Origin: Isotricha intestinalis
Taxonomy: Eukaryota; Ciliophora; Litostomatea; Vestibuliferida; Isotrichidae
DNA length: 64,000 bases
NCBI GenBank assembly: GCA_023807065.1
Contig: JAJJLU010000005.1
Location: 1 to 64,000, forward strand
Reading direction: 5' to 3'
The position numbers and the translations under genes are program-made. Positions 43,156 through 52,827 of the stretch are shown in pieces (within the stretch, counting starts at the first letter, position 1; every line of letters starts with the position of its first letter). A model generated the notes under the pieces. That model was not told the DNA's origin and made no database searches. It saw only the letters and a list, made by a program, of their open reading frames with translations.

Positions 43156-44157
43156 ATGTCAGAATCAAAATTCCAAAAAAACAATAATGAAATAATAATA
43201 AGAAAAAATGAAAAAATAAATCTAAATATATTAACAACTCCATTAAAGCAATGTAGAATAATTCAAAAAAATTTAGTATACATAATAGGATTATCACAAG
43301 AAATAATAAGTAAAGAAAAAGAATTAAGAAATTTTGAATATTTTGGTCAATATGGTAAAATAATAAAATTATTAATTAATAAAACTAAAACATATAATCT
43401 AAATGGAATAAATGGACCAAGTTATTCATGTTATATAACATATTCAAATGAAACTGAATCATCAATTGCAATTTTAGCACTTAATAATGCTATAATTAAT
43501 AATCATTTAATAAAAGCTTCTTATGGTACTACAAAATATTGTATTCATTTTTTAAATAAAACTACTTGTTTAAATAAAGATTGTGTTTTTTTACATTATT
43601 TTGCTAATGATAATGATATTTTATATAGAGATGAAATGATTAATAATAAAAATATATTTGAATATCAATATTTAATGGCTATTCAACTTAGTAATATTTT
43701 CAATGTGAATAAAAAATTTGAATTGGAAAATATTAAAAATCAAAAAACTATATTTCCTAATGCTTATAGTGTTTATAATAAAGATATTGTTTTAAGTTAT
43801 ATTAAACAAAATATGATAAATGATAAATTGTATAAATTTGAGAATTTAAATTTTGATATAAATAAAATTTACTTATCTAAAAATAAATCAAGATTTAGTT
43901 TTGTAAATGAAAAAGATAATAATATAAATTCAATATATAAAATAGAAGTTCCTATTTCTCTTCAACATTTTATTTCTGAAAATTTAAGATATTCTATAAT
44001 ATGTAAAAAAGAACAAAATGAAATAATAGATTATTATTTTTCTCATTCATATGATTCAAATAATATTTGGGGTTATTTAATATCTACTTTAAATATGTGG
44101 AAAGAATATAATAATAAATCTCTAAGAAATAAAAATGAATTTCAAAATGATAATTAA
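43156..44157 (+). CDS. NOT4/CNOT4-like RRM and CCCH protein without RING
   Basis: The 333-residue protein matches CNOT4/Not4 after its RING: RIIQKNLVYIIGLSQ begins the RRM (about 33-125), EYFGQYGKIIK and NGPSYSCYITY continue it, and LIKASYGTTKYC links to a CCCH finger at about 130-149 (C-x8-C-x4-C-x3-H, YC…CLNKDCVFLH). The N-terminal C4C4 RING that makes Not4 a ubiquitin ligase subunit of CCR4-NOT is missing: only about 32 unrelated residues precede the RRM. The rest of the protein is Asn-rich. The start has an A-rich leader and no upstream exon was seen. The protein probably binds RNA or CCR4-NOT without E3 activity. Confidence 0.85.
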   Translation: MSESKFQKNNNEIIIRKNEKINLNILTTPLKQCRIIQKNLVYIIGLSQEIISKEKELRNFEYFGQYGKIIKLLINKTKTYNLNGINGPSYSCYITYSNETESSIAILALNNAIINNHLIKASYGTTKYCIHFLNKTTCLNKDCVFLHYFANDNDILYRDEMINNKNIFEYQYLMAIQLSNIFNVNKKFELENIKNQKTIFPNAYSVYNKDIVLSYIKQNMINDKLYKFENLNFDINKIYLSKNKSRFSFVNEKDNNINSIYKIEVPISLQHFISENLRYSIICKKEQNEIIDYYFSHSYDSNNIWGYLISTLNMWKEYNNKSLRNKNEFQNDN

Positions 44158-44372
44158 GAATTCATTTAAAAATCAATTAAAATATTTTGTAAATAGTTTT
44201 TATACTTTTCATCTTTTATTTACTATATTAATACTCTTTGATTAGAATATAAGTGTATGACTTCATATGTTTACAATTATTTAATTTTAAATTAATATTT
44301 AAAAAATCACAAAATTAATTATTTTATTTATTAAAGAATTTATTTAATTTTATTTTAAATAAATTTTTTTCT

Positions 44373-46868
44373 ATGGAAAAATTTGATATAAAAATTTCAT
44401 ATAATAATGATTCTACATCTTTTCAAATAAATAAAACAGCTTCCTTAGGTAAATTAATAAAATTTATTGAAGAAAATTTTGAAGAAATAAAAAATCAAAA
44501 TTATGAAATCCTATATAATAATATGGATATAAAATTGATAAATTTATCTCAGAAATTAATTTCAATATTTAAAGATGAAGAAAATGAAATATCTTTAAAT
44601 TTAATAAATGTAGAAGAACAATCAAACTCAAATTTAAAAATTAATATTATTTGTTCTTACGAAAGTAAAATAATGAATTTTTCAATAAATCCTTCTTTAA
44701 CATTTCAAAAATTTAAATATAACATTTTAGCATTTTTCCCTGAATTAGATCAAGATAATTATATAATAAATTATAATGATACTGATATAACAAATATTTA
44801 TTCAAATGATAAATTAATAAAAGATATTTTTAATATAAATTTATCTTCATCAAATTCTCTTTTAAATACAATAGAAATTAAATTAGAAAGTAAATTAAAA
44901 ACAATAATAGAATATTATAAAAGATGTTCTTTTTGTCATGATAAAAAAGCAAATAATATATGTAAAAAATGTTGTATTGCAAATTGTGATAAATGTAGTT
45001 TTCAAGATAATCATCATTTAACTAAAAATTTAAATTATATTTTAATAAGAAAATTTAAAAAATTCGAAAAAGATACTTTAAATGATATTTTAGAAAAAAT
45101 AAATTTAATTAAAAGAACTAATGAGAAACTTAATAGTGATAATTTAAGTGAATTTTTATTAGAAAAAATTGAGTTAATAAATACTAAATTTATAAGTAGT
45201 AAAGATGTTATTATTAAAATTAAAGATACTCAAATGAATAATTTAAAAATAATTTTAGATAATATTATTAATAAACATCATCCTGAAGAAATTTCAACAA
45301 AATTAAATAATTTTTATAATGAAGTTTTAAATTATAAAAATAATCCTTTTTATGATTGTGAAGAATCAATGAAAAAAATAAATGAATATTTAAAACGTTT
45401 AAATAATTTAATTTCAAATTTTGAAGAATATAAAAATATGTTAGATGAATTTGTTGAAAAATATAATAAATGTATTGATTTATGTAATAAAATAGAAAAA
45501 ATTTTAGATAAAGCTTTAAATGATTTTATAAATGTTTTTAAAGGAATTTCAATAACTCAAAATTGTTCTCAATTAATGAAATTATATAATAATTCAAAAA
45601 TATTAATTTATAATTATGATTCAAATCAATTTAATTTAATTGATTTTATTGATGAAGATAATAAATTTAAAAATAATTTTAATAATTTTATTCAAGTTAA
45701 TTATACTTATAATAATCATCCTCAATTATTTATTATTACTGGAATGACAAGTGATGATTTTTTTATTTATGATAATCCTACTAATGAAATGAAATATATT
45801 GGAAGTTTAAAATATTCACATTATTGGTATCCTAATTTAATTCCTTTTAGAAAAAATTTTGATAATAAAAGCCAATTATTCTTATTTTGCTTAAGTGGAT
45901 CTTATACTAATAAATGTGAAGTTTTAGTTTTTAAAGAAGAAATTATTAATGATAAAGAAGAAGAAAAAAAAGAAGAAGAAAAAAAAGAAGAAGAGAAAAA
46001 AGAAGAAGAAAAAAAAGAAGAAGAAAAAAAAGATGAAGAAATAAAGGAAGAAGAAAAGAAAGAAGAAGAAAAAAAAGAAGAAGATTTAGGTGTAATAGAA
46101 AATAAAGATGGAATAAGTGGAGTAGAAGCAGTAGAAAAAGCATTAAAAGAAATGAATTTTGAAGAAGAGAAAAAAGAAGAAAATAAAGAAAATAATAATA
46201 ATAACAATAATAATAATAATAATAATGAAAATAATAATAACAATGATAATAATAATAATAATGCAAACAATAATAATGAAAATCTTGAAAATAAAGAATT
46301 AGAAAATAAAACTTTTAAATTAGAATGGAAAGAAATTCCAAATACAAAAATAAATCACGGTCAATCAATATCATTTATATTAAATAACAAATATTTATAT
46401 CTTTTATTTGGTTATGATTCAAAATTAAATCAAATAAATATAATAGAAAGATTAAATATCGAAGATATAAATTCTTTATTGATTGAAAACGGAGAAGCTA
46501 AATCTAATTGGGAAAATATTGAATATAAAAATCCAAATAATATTCCTAATGAAATTTATTATAGTTCTATTTTAAAAATAAATGATAATAAAATTTTACT
46601 TTTAGGAGGTTTAAAAGATAAAAATGAAGTTAATGGATTATATAAATTTGATGCAAATGAAAATTCTATTTTAAAATTTGAAAGTAAAATTAATATTGAA
46701 AATGTTAAATTTGTTAATGAAAAAAATTTTATTTTGTTAAATCAAGATAAATCAAATGAAGATAAAGATAAAAAAGAATTTGGTATTATTGATATTAATA
46801 ATACAATTCATTTAATTTCAGAAAAAAAATTAAATTATAGAGCTACAATATTTAAACAAACTGAATAA
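44373..46868 (+). CDS. B-box protein with N-terminal ubiquitin-like repeats and a kelch-like end
   Basis: The 831-residue protein begins with two ubiquitin-like beta-grasp segments (about 1-85 and 90-170). A B-box-type zinc finger follows near residues 187-215 (CSFCHDKKANNICKKCC, then CDKC and HH). A coiled coil covers about 230-385. After that come repeats with kelch-like character (for example ILLLGGLKD near residue 750), split by a Glu/Lys-rich and then an Asn-rich run. B-box plus coiled coil is the RBCC pattern without a RING. The family is large in protists. No ligase activity can be claimed. No intron. Confidence 0.7.
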   Translation: MEKFDIKISYNNDSTSFQINKTASLGKLIKFIEENFEEIKNQNYEILYNNMDIKLINLSQKLISIFKDEENEISLNLINVEEQSNSNLKINIICSYESKIMNFSINPSLTFQKFKYNILAFFPELDQDNYIINYNDTDITNIYSNDKLIKDIFNINLSSSNSLLNTIEIKLESKLKTIIEYYKRCSFCHDKKANNICKKCCIANCDKCSFQDNHHLTKNLNYILIRKFKKFEKDTLNDILEKINLIKRTNEKLNSDNLSEFLLEKIELINTKFISSKDVIIKIKDTQMNNLKIILDNIINKHHPEEISTKLNNFYNEVLNYKNNPFYDCEESMKKINEYLKRLNNLISNFEEYKNMLDEFVEKYNKCIDLCNKIEKILDKALNDFINVFKGISITQNCSQLMKLYNNSKILIYNYDSNQFNLIDFIDEDNKFKNNFNNFIQVNYTYNNHPQLFIITGMTSDDFFIYDNPTNEMKYIGSLKYSHYWYPNLIPFRKNFDNKSQLFLFCLSGSYTNKCEVLVFKEEIINDKEEEKKEEEKKEEEKKEEEKKEEEKKDEEIKEEEKKEEEKKEEDLGVIENKDGISGVEAVEKALKEMNFEEEKKEENKENNNNNNNNNNNNENNNNNDNNNNNANNNNENLENKELENKTFKLEWKEIPNTKINHGQSISFILNNKYLYLLFGYDSKLNQINIIERLNIEDINSLLIENGEAKSNWENIEYKNPNNIPNEIYYSSILKINDNKILLLGGLKDKNEVNGLYKFDANENSILKFESKINIENVKFVNEKNFILLNQDKSNEDKDKKEFGIIDINNTIHLISEKKLNYRATIFKQTE
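45954..46083 (+). repeat. Coding minisatellite, Glu/Lys repeat
   Basis: A tandem repeat of about 15 nt (GAAGAAGAAAAAAAA-type unit) codes for KEEEK units in the B-box gene, with a few replacements. It is likely to vary in length between alleles. Confidence 0.8.
46191..46282 (+). repeat. AAT-rich Asn-coding microsatellite
   Basis: Runs of AAT with a few AAC, GAA and GAT codons encode an Asn-rich tract in the B-box gene. Low-complexity Asn is a trait of this genome. Confidence 0.8.
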
Positions 46869-47044
46869 AATATTATTTAATTTTTTAAATGAAATTTATT
46901 TAAATTTAAAAATAAAAGTTTTTGAAACCTAAAAAAAATTATATAAATAATTAATATAAATAATAATAGATAAATATAAAAAATTAACTTTTTCACTAAA
47001 AAAAATTAAAAAGATTAATAAAAAAAATATATATTTAAAATAAA

Positions 47045-47569
47045 ATGATAACAAGCCCATATGTTTTAGGAGATTTTATGTCTCATCAATCAAACATAAC
47101 AGATAAATTAATATATAACAATTTACAAGAATATACATATTTCATAAAATTTACATTATATTTTTCCATATTTCAAATTATAACATTTACAGGATTTAAT
47201 TTATTTACTTTTATACCTTTATTATCTTTAATAGGACTTTCAATTTTTCTTTTATTAAATCTAAAAGAAGAAAAAATTGATAGTGATAATGATTATTCTT
47301 CAACTAATGATATTATTGGAATTGGATTTACTGTTTCCATTTTATGTATTATTGTTTCTCTTATTGATATTTTTCTTGTTTTATTTATTTCAAGACATCA
47401 AATTTCTTTTCTTTGGAATTTAAATAATAAATTTGAAAATAGATTTGCACTTTTTAGTTGTTTTATTGTCTTTAGTAGATTATTTATTAGTTTTATTCAT
47501 ATGATTTGGATGAAAAATCTTTCAGAAAAAACTAATACTTTTAGTATGGTTAATAAAACTTCAAGTTAA
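47045..47569 (+). CDS. Small four-span membrane protein, unknown
   Basis: The 174-residue protein has four hydrophobic segments at about 33-55, 58-72, 92-115 and 137-155, with charged loops between (for example KEEKIDSDND near residue 80). There is no signal peptide and no motif I recognise. It may be a tetraspan membrane protein of a lineage-specific family. The gap to the preceding gene is 176 bases, and the leader is A-rich. Confidence is for the gene being real and membranous, not for its role. Confidence 0.6.
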   Translation: MITSPYVLGDFMSHQSNITDKLIYNNLQEYTYFIKFTLYFSIFQIITFTGFNLFTFIPLLSLIGLSIFLLLNLKEEKIDSDNDYSSTNDIIGIGFTVSILCIIVSLIDIFLVLFISRHQISFLWNLNNKFENRFALFSCFIVFSRLFISFIHMIWMKNLSEKTNTFSMVNKTSS

Positions 47570-47710
47570 TAAATTATTTAAATAACATTTAAAAAAAACA
47601 AATTTTTTAAATTAAAATTCTTAACATAATAAACAATTAAATAATAATAAATTTTGATAACAACTTATTTTACATTAAAATACTTAAAAAAATATATATA
47701 TATATATTAC

Positions 47711-49045
47711 CTACCTTTTTAAATTTTTTCTAAACATTTCTGCCATTCCTTTAACAAAAGCAAAAGCTTCAGGTTGTAAATCATTTTTACATTCATTAAC
47801 AACAAAGAAAGAAAAACCTCTTTGTACATTTTCAAAAAAATGACCTTTATTTCCAATAATATGAATAATATGAAGAAGATTAGCTCTTTTTAATACAAAA
47901 GTAATTTTATTATTTTGAGAATAATCAATAGCTTTTTTTCCACTATTACTTAAAGTGAAAGGATTAGCATAGAATAATAATAAATAAATAATAGCTTCAA
48001 AATTATTATTAATAACAGCTAAATGTAAAGAAGTTTTTCCTAAGAAATCTTTTGCTTCAATATCTGCTCCGTAGTTTATTATTTTTGGTATTATTTGATA
48101 TAAATTTCTCATTGAAGACCAATGAAGTGGTGTTCTTTTAAATATATCATAATCTAATGAACATGATTTATTTTCATCTAATATTTTTTCTGCTAATATT
48201 CTATTATTTTCTTTTATTTGAAATAATAAATTTTTCGTTTCTGGATTTGAAAAAGAATAATTTTTTAATTTATATTCTGAATAAAATTCTTTTATTGTTA
48301 TTTTTAATCTTTTAAAATGTAATGCTGCTTTTGATATTGAATTTTTAAATTTGGAATATAATAATTTTTTAGAATTTATATTTTTTGTTTTTTTTTCAGT
48401 TTTTTCCATTTTTTCGATTTCTTCTTTTATTTCTTTTTTTATTTTAAATACTTTTAATGATTTAAAATTTTCTTTTTCTTTTTTTTTTATTACATTATCT
48501 TCTTTATCTCCATAATAACGATATTTTTCAGAAAATTTTTTATTATTTATTACACTAAAAGGAGAAAGAAAAAATTTTTCATTTTCTCTTTTTAAATTAT
48601 CTATTAAAATTTTATTATAATTTGTTACTATTGAAGGTAAACCAGTAAATTTTTTACATGAAAAATTTCGTTTATTTACTATAAAAGGATATTTATTTTT
48701 TATTATTATTTTTCTTATTATCTTTTTATTACTTCTTTCACTTTTATATTCTTCTGAAAATAAAGTACTGTTAAAAGTAGAAAAATTTCCTTTTATTTTT
48801 AAATTTATTGTATTTAAGGAATTTAAATTATTGTTTCTTCCTTTAATTTTTATTTGAGTTTTATTTAAATTGTTAAAATTTAACTTCTTTATTATTGGTG
48901 ATGTGTTTATTTTTGAATTTTCTTTTATTGTTTTACAAGAAAATGATTTTATGTTCATTTTGTTTTTCCCTGATTCTATTCTACAATTATCTAATTCTTC
49001 TGTTTTGTTTTGTTTTTGAATATTTAATGTTGATGATTCTTTCAT
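47711..49045 (-). CDS. Ankyrin-repeat protein
   Basis: The 444-residue protein has a Lys/Asn-rich N-terminal 290 residues and two to three ankyrin repeats at about 295-385. The clear markers are FKRTPLHWSS, YGADIEAKDFLGKTSLHLAV and YANPFTLSNSGKKAIDY. A C-terminal segment with ENVQRGFSFFVV and ALAF-like helix follows. Ankyrin repeats mediate protein contact; the partner is unknown. The frame ends in TAG, and the sequence around it (AGGTAGGTAA) could also be a splice donor. If it is, a 3' exon would change only the last residue or add a few residues. Confidence 0.72.
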   Translation of the reverse strand: MKESSTLNIQKQNKTEELDNCRIESGKNKMNIKSFSCKTIKENSKINTSPIIKKLNFNNLNKTQIKIKGRNNNLNSLNTINLKIKGNFSTFNSTLFSEEYKSERSNKKIIRKIIIKNKYPFIVNKRNFSCKKFTGLPSIVTNYNKILIDNLKRENEKFFLSPFSVINNKKFSEKYRYYGDKEDNVIKKKEKENFKSLKVFKIKKEIKEEIEKMEKTEKKTKNINSKKLLYSKFKNSISKAALHFKRLKITIKEFYSEYKLKNYSFSNPETKNLLFQIKENNRILAEKILDENKSCSLDYDIFKRTPLHWSSMRNLYQIIPKIINYGADIEAKDFLGKTSLHLAVINNNFEAIIYLLLFYANPFTLSNSGKKAIDYSQNNKITFVLKRANLLHIIHIIGNKGHFFENVQRGFSFFVVNECKNDLQPEAFAFVKGMAEMFRKNLKR

Positions 49046-49304
49046 ATATTTTTATTTTTTTATCATTTAATAACTTTAAAAAAAATATATCAAATAAATA
49101 AACATAAATAATATTAATTGTATAAAAAAATAAAAAATTATTTAAAAAAATCCAATAAAAATATAAAATTTTAATATTAATCAATATTTTTTTTATTTTT
49201 ATTTCAAAAGATTAAGATTTTAATTATTATTTTTATTTTAATTCCTATAATTATGATAATAATGATTATTATTATATTGTTTATATTTTATATGAAGCTT
49301 TTTT

Positions 49305-51077
49305 TTAATTCTTTCGAGTAACACTTATAATATTATTTACATAGCCACATTCACATTTTTCATTTTCAATAGGAATATTTTCTTTACCACATTTCATACA
49401 ACTCCAAACTTTATTATTCTTTTTTTGAATTCCTCCTCTTCTTCTTCCACAATTTTTACATTTTTCTTTTATCATTTCATTTTTTACTTTACAAAATTCA
49501 CAAATCCATTCATCATCTATTTTATTTTCTTCATCAAATATTCTATTATTTTCTTCTAATTTTTTTATATCATTAGAATCAAAAAATAAATTTTTATTAT
49601 TATTATAAGCCTCTTCATCATTACTTTCATAATAATTTGAATTTCTATCAAAAGGATTTTCATTTGAATTTTCATTATTTGTATTATTTTGAAAATTCGA
49701 ATTATTTTCACTATTAAAAGGATTAATAACTCTTTCCTCATTAAAATTATTATTTAAATAATTTCGATAATTTTGATTAATTAATTTTTCAATAATTTCA
49801 TTTTTAACATTGCATTTAATACAAATTGAATTATTAGGAGAATTAATTTGATTACATTGACTACAAATCCATTCTCCATCATTTAAATTTTGATAATAAT
49901 CATTATTATTTTCACGATCATTAATTTCATCTCTTTCTTTATATTTATTATATAATTTTTCATATATTTCAAAAGAAATATTAAATTCACATTCATTTTG
50001 ATTTTTAGCATTATCTTCATAAAAAATTGCTATTGGTAAATATCTATTTTCTACAATAAATTCTATTACTTTTTCCCATAAAGAAAATACAGTTATTTTT
50101 GTATCATTATATAAATAAAACATTTTTTCTTTTACATTATAAAATAAACTTACATAATGATTTGATGATAATAACATTAAACCTCTAAATTTATAATTTT
50201 TATTGTTTTTAACTGTTGTAAATAATTCATTTGCTTGAAAAGAACAATTTATCATACATAAAATTTTAAATAAAGTTGAAAAATCAATTATTTTGTTATT
50301 ATTATATGATATTTGAAATATAAAATAATATCCTGAATATAAGCAATTTTGATTAAAATATACATTTGAATTATTACATTTAGGACAAATTTTTTTTTCT
50401 AAATTAGAATATTTTATTAAATTTTCTTTAAAAGAATTAAAATCTTTTAAATATATATTTTCTTTTTCAATTATTTCATTTAAAAAAATTAAATACATAA
50501 AATTATTATTATCATAATTCATTTTTTGATTTAAATTACATTTATTACATTTAATTTCTTCTTTAATATTTATATAAAATAAATTATGAATAAAACATTT
50601 TAAATGACAATTTTCATCATTAAATCCAATATAATGAAAATCAGAAGTAATATAAGTATGAATGAATATTAATAAAATATTTAATAATTCAATTGGATCT
50701 CCTTTTTCATTTATTTGAAATTCATTTTTATTTTTAAAATATTCTGCTAAAGAAGATCTAAAATCATTTGTTTTTAGAATATTTTCTTCTTCATTATTTT
50801 GATAAGCAGATAATAATAATAATAATTCCTTTATTATTTCTGGAGTTTCTTTATAAATTTGAAAATTCTCATTTAATAAATTATATCTTAGAAATTTCAA
50901 ATTATATATTGTTTGAATACATACATTTATATAACAACTATTTTCTCTAAAACCATTTTTTAATCCTACTAATGAATTTTTTGTTGAGGTTACTTTTGCA
51001 AAGTTTTTTGATGAAGAATAAGTCTCATCAGGAATATCTGAATTTATTGAATCTAATTTTAAACTTGGCTTTTTCAT
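49305..51077 (-). CDS. USP-family deubiquitinase-like protein (USP53/54 type) with RanBP2 zinc fingers
   Basis: Residues about 35-355 of 590 form a USP fold. The Cys box reads GLKNGFRENSCYINVCIQTI with Cys48, and the His box reads SSNHYVSLFY (His near 305) followed by LYND. The Cys-box spacing, with ENSC, is closest to the USP53/54 and plant UCH-related group; members of that group have often lost activity. Two CxxC pairs (KCNKC-type near 178 and CPKC near 250) fit the USP zinc ribbon. Three RanBP2-type zinc fingers follow: WICSQC…CIKC near 400, WICEFC…CKNC near 530, and WSCMKC near 563. Ubiquitin binding is likely for such fingers; activity is undecided. No intron. Confidence 0.75.
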   Translation of the reverse strand: MKKPSLKLDSINSDIPDETYSSSKNFAKVTSTKNSLVGLKNGFRENSCYINVCIQTIYNLKFLRYNLLNENFQIYKETPEIIKELLLLLSAYQNNEEENILKTNDFRSSLAEYFKNKNEFQINEKGDPIELLNILLIFIHTYITSDFHYIGFNDENCHLKCFIHNLFYINIKEEIKCNKCNLNQKMNYDNNNFMYLIFLNEIIEKENIYLKDFNSFKENLIKYSNLEKKICPKCNNSNVYFNQNCLYSGYYFIFQISYNNNKIIDFSTLFKILCMINCSFQANELFTTVKNNKNYKFRGLMLLSSNHYVSLFYNVKEKMFYLYNDTKITVFSLWEKVIEFIVENRYLPIAIFYEDNAKNQNECEFNISFEIYEKLYNKYKERDEINDRENNNDYYQNLNDGEWICSQCNQINSPNNSICIKCNVKNEIIEKLINQNYRNYLNNNFNEERVINPFNSENNSNFQNNTNNENSNENPFDRNSNYYESNDEEAYNNNKNLFFDSNDIKKLEENNRIFDEENKIDDEWICEFCKVKNEMIKEKCKNCGRRRGGIQKKNNKVWSCMKCGKENIPIENEKCECGYVNNIISVTRKN

Positions 51078-51471
51078 TTATATTTAATATTAAAATAAAG
51101 AATATATTTTTTTCAAATTTAATTTAAATAATATTAAATAATTTTATATATATGATGTTCCTCAGAAAAATTTTTTTGGGGAATCGTTTTTAAAATCAAT
51201 TATTTGAAATTTAGTCTTTTTATTAGAATAAAGTTTTAATTAATTTAACATTACAAATACGATTAACTTTATTTTAATAAAGTTGACTGTTTTTATTTAA
51301 ACCAGATATACTTATCTTCATGATTTTTCATAATTTAAATATAATTTACCAATTAAATCAAAATTTCTTCCTTTATTTCTAGATAATTTTTAGAGTTATC
51401 ATTAATTCCTTTTTTTCAAATATTACTTTAATTATTTTTTTAATTTTTAAATCAAATCTTCATTCAATTTA
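51078..51471. other. Intergenic region between USP-like gene and GTPase paralogue 2
   Basis: Leader of the USP-like gene and trailer of the GTPase gene. AT-rich; nothing else seen. Confidence 0.5.
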
Positions 51472-52827
51472 TTATATTTCATAATCACTATCACTATCAT
51501 AATCTCTATCAAACTCTGAAATTTCATATGTTACAATAACAATTCCATTTGATTCATTAAATTCAATCACAGGTGGAGAATTAGAAATAATAAATTGAGA
51601 CTTTGGAATTTTAAAGACTAATCTAAATTCACCATCTTTCATATTTTCTTCTTTAAAACATAGATCGTCTATTTTAGGAAATTTAATTGTTCCTTTGAAA
51701 ATAAAATTATAAAAACCCCTAATTGGATATATTCTAGGTTTGAAATCTAATATTTCTCCTGGAAGTTCTATTGTAATAATAATTTTATCTTTTTTTATTT
51801 GACAATCAAAATTAGGTTCTATTATATCTATTATATTCTTACAAAAATCAAGAATTTCTATTTCATCAATCAAACTATGTTTTAATTTAATTGGTTTATG
51901 TTGTTTAATAGTGATTTTTCTTTCATTTTCATTATATTCAATTGATTCTTCTTTTATTAACCTAGAAGACAATGCAAAATACTTTTCAAATCTTTCAATA
52001 ACATCATAATTTATAGCTTTTTTATTACTTCTTAAAATATCTCTTAAATAATCTATTGTACTTTCATTATAATATTTTCCTGCTTCACTTCCTTCTTTTG
52101 CCATAAATAAATGAACAATAAATATTATTTTATTATTATATTTATATTTTTCAGTATAATAAATATCATTAATTGATTTATCTTCTTTTTCACTAAAATA
52201 AGTATTGATGATTAATTCTCCAAAAGTAATAGAAGTAAGAACATTATCAGAAATAAAAACTTTAACATCTTTAATCTTTTCCAAAAACATATAATTATGT
52301 ATAATAAAAATAAATTTTTGATTCCATAATCCTCTTTTAATTCTATTAATCAATTTTTGATCAATATAAGTTAACTGTCCAACAACAATAATTAAAATAT
52401 CACTACAAAACAAAATAAAGTTTTGTAAGAACTTTTCAGTAATTTTTTTATCACTTATATATTCAATTAATTCATCTTTACTTTTATTTTTAAAATCTAA
52501 ATTAAATTCTTCTTGACTTACTAACAAAGGAGCTTCACTTCCTGCAGAATCAAGAGCAATAACTCCATATTCTCCAATAGGATATTTAACAGAAATTCCT
52601 TTTGTTCTAAGTCCAGAAGGTAATTTATAACCTGTAATTTTTGATAAAATATATGTTTTTCCAACATTTAAATTTCCTAATATTCCTATTTTGTTTGTAT
52701 TTTTCATTTTTTGATTATTGTAATTATTCATTCCTTCTTCTGATGCTTCTACTTTTATACCTTCTTTTATACTTTCTTTTAATGAATTCATATTTATTAT
52801 TATATCATAGTTATCATATGTATCCAT
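51472..52827 (-). CDS. P-loop GTPase with Hsp20-like C-terminal domain, paralogue 2
   Basis: The 451-residue protein is a close paralogue of that at 32081-33442, on the same strand about 19 kb away. The G1 loop GNLNVGKTY, the LPSGLRTKGIS region and the DSAG G3 motif are all conserved. As in its partner the G4 site is HNYMFLEK and not N/TKxD. The C-terminal segment (DKIIITIELPGEILDFKPRI and GEFRLVFKIP) resembles an alpha-crystallin domain. Indels between the copies occur in loops, which supports ordinary duplication. The protein ends in a short acidic tail. Function unknown; a remodelling or immunity-like GTPase is only speculation. Confidence 0.65.
   Translation of the reverse strand: MDTYDNYDIIINMNSLKESIKEGIKVEASEEGMNNYNNQKMKNTNKIGILGNLNVGKTYILSKITGYKLPSGLRTKGISVKYPIGEYGVIALDSAGSEAPLLVSQEEFNLDFKNKSKDELIEYISDKKITEKFLQNFILFCSDILIIVVGQLTYIDQKLINRIKRGLWNQKFIFIIHNYMFLEKIKDVKVFISDNVLTSITFGELIINTYFSEKEDKSINDIYYTEKYKYNNKIIFIVHLFMAKEGSEAGKYYNESTIDYLRDILRSNKKAINYDVIERFEKYFALSSRLIKEESIEYNENERKITIKQHKPIKLKHSLIDEIEILDFCKNIIDIIEPNFDCQIKKDKIIITIELPGEILDFKPRIYPIRGFYNFIFKGTIKFPKIDDLCFKEENMKDGEFRLVFKIPKSQFIISNSPPVIEFNESNGIVIVTYEISEFDRDYDSDSDYEI

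Noticed and set aside
45902..46270. Minus-strand frames of 106-122 codons, Phe/Ser or Leu/Tyr rich
   Set aside because: They are the antisense of the Glu/Lys and Asn repeats of the B-box gene.
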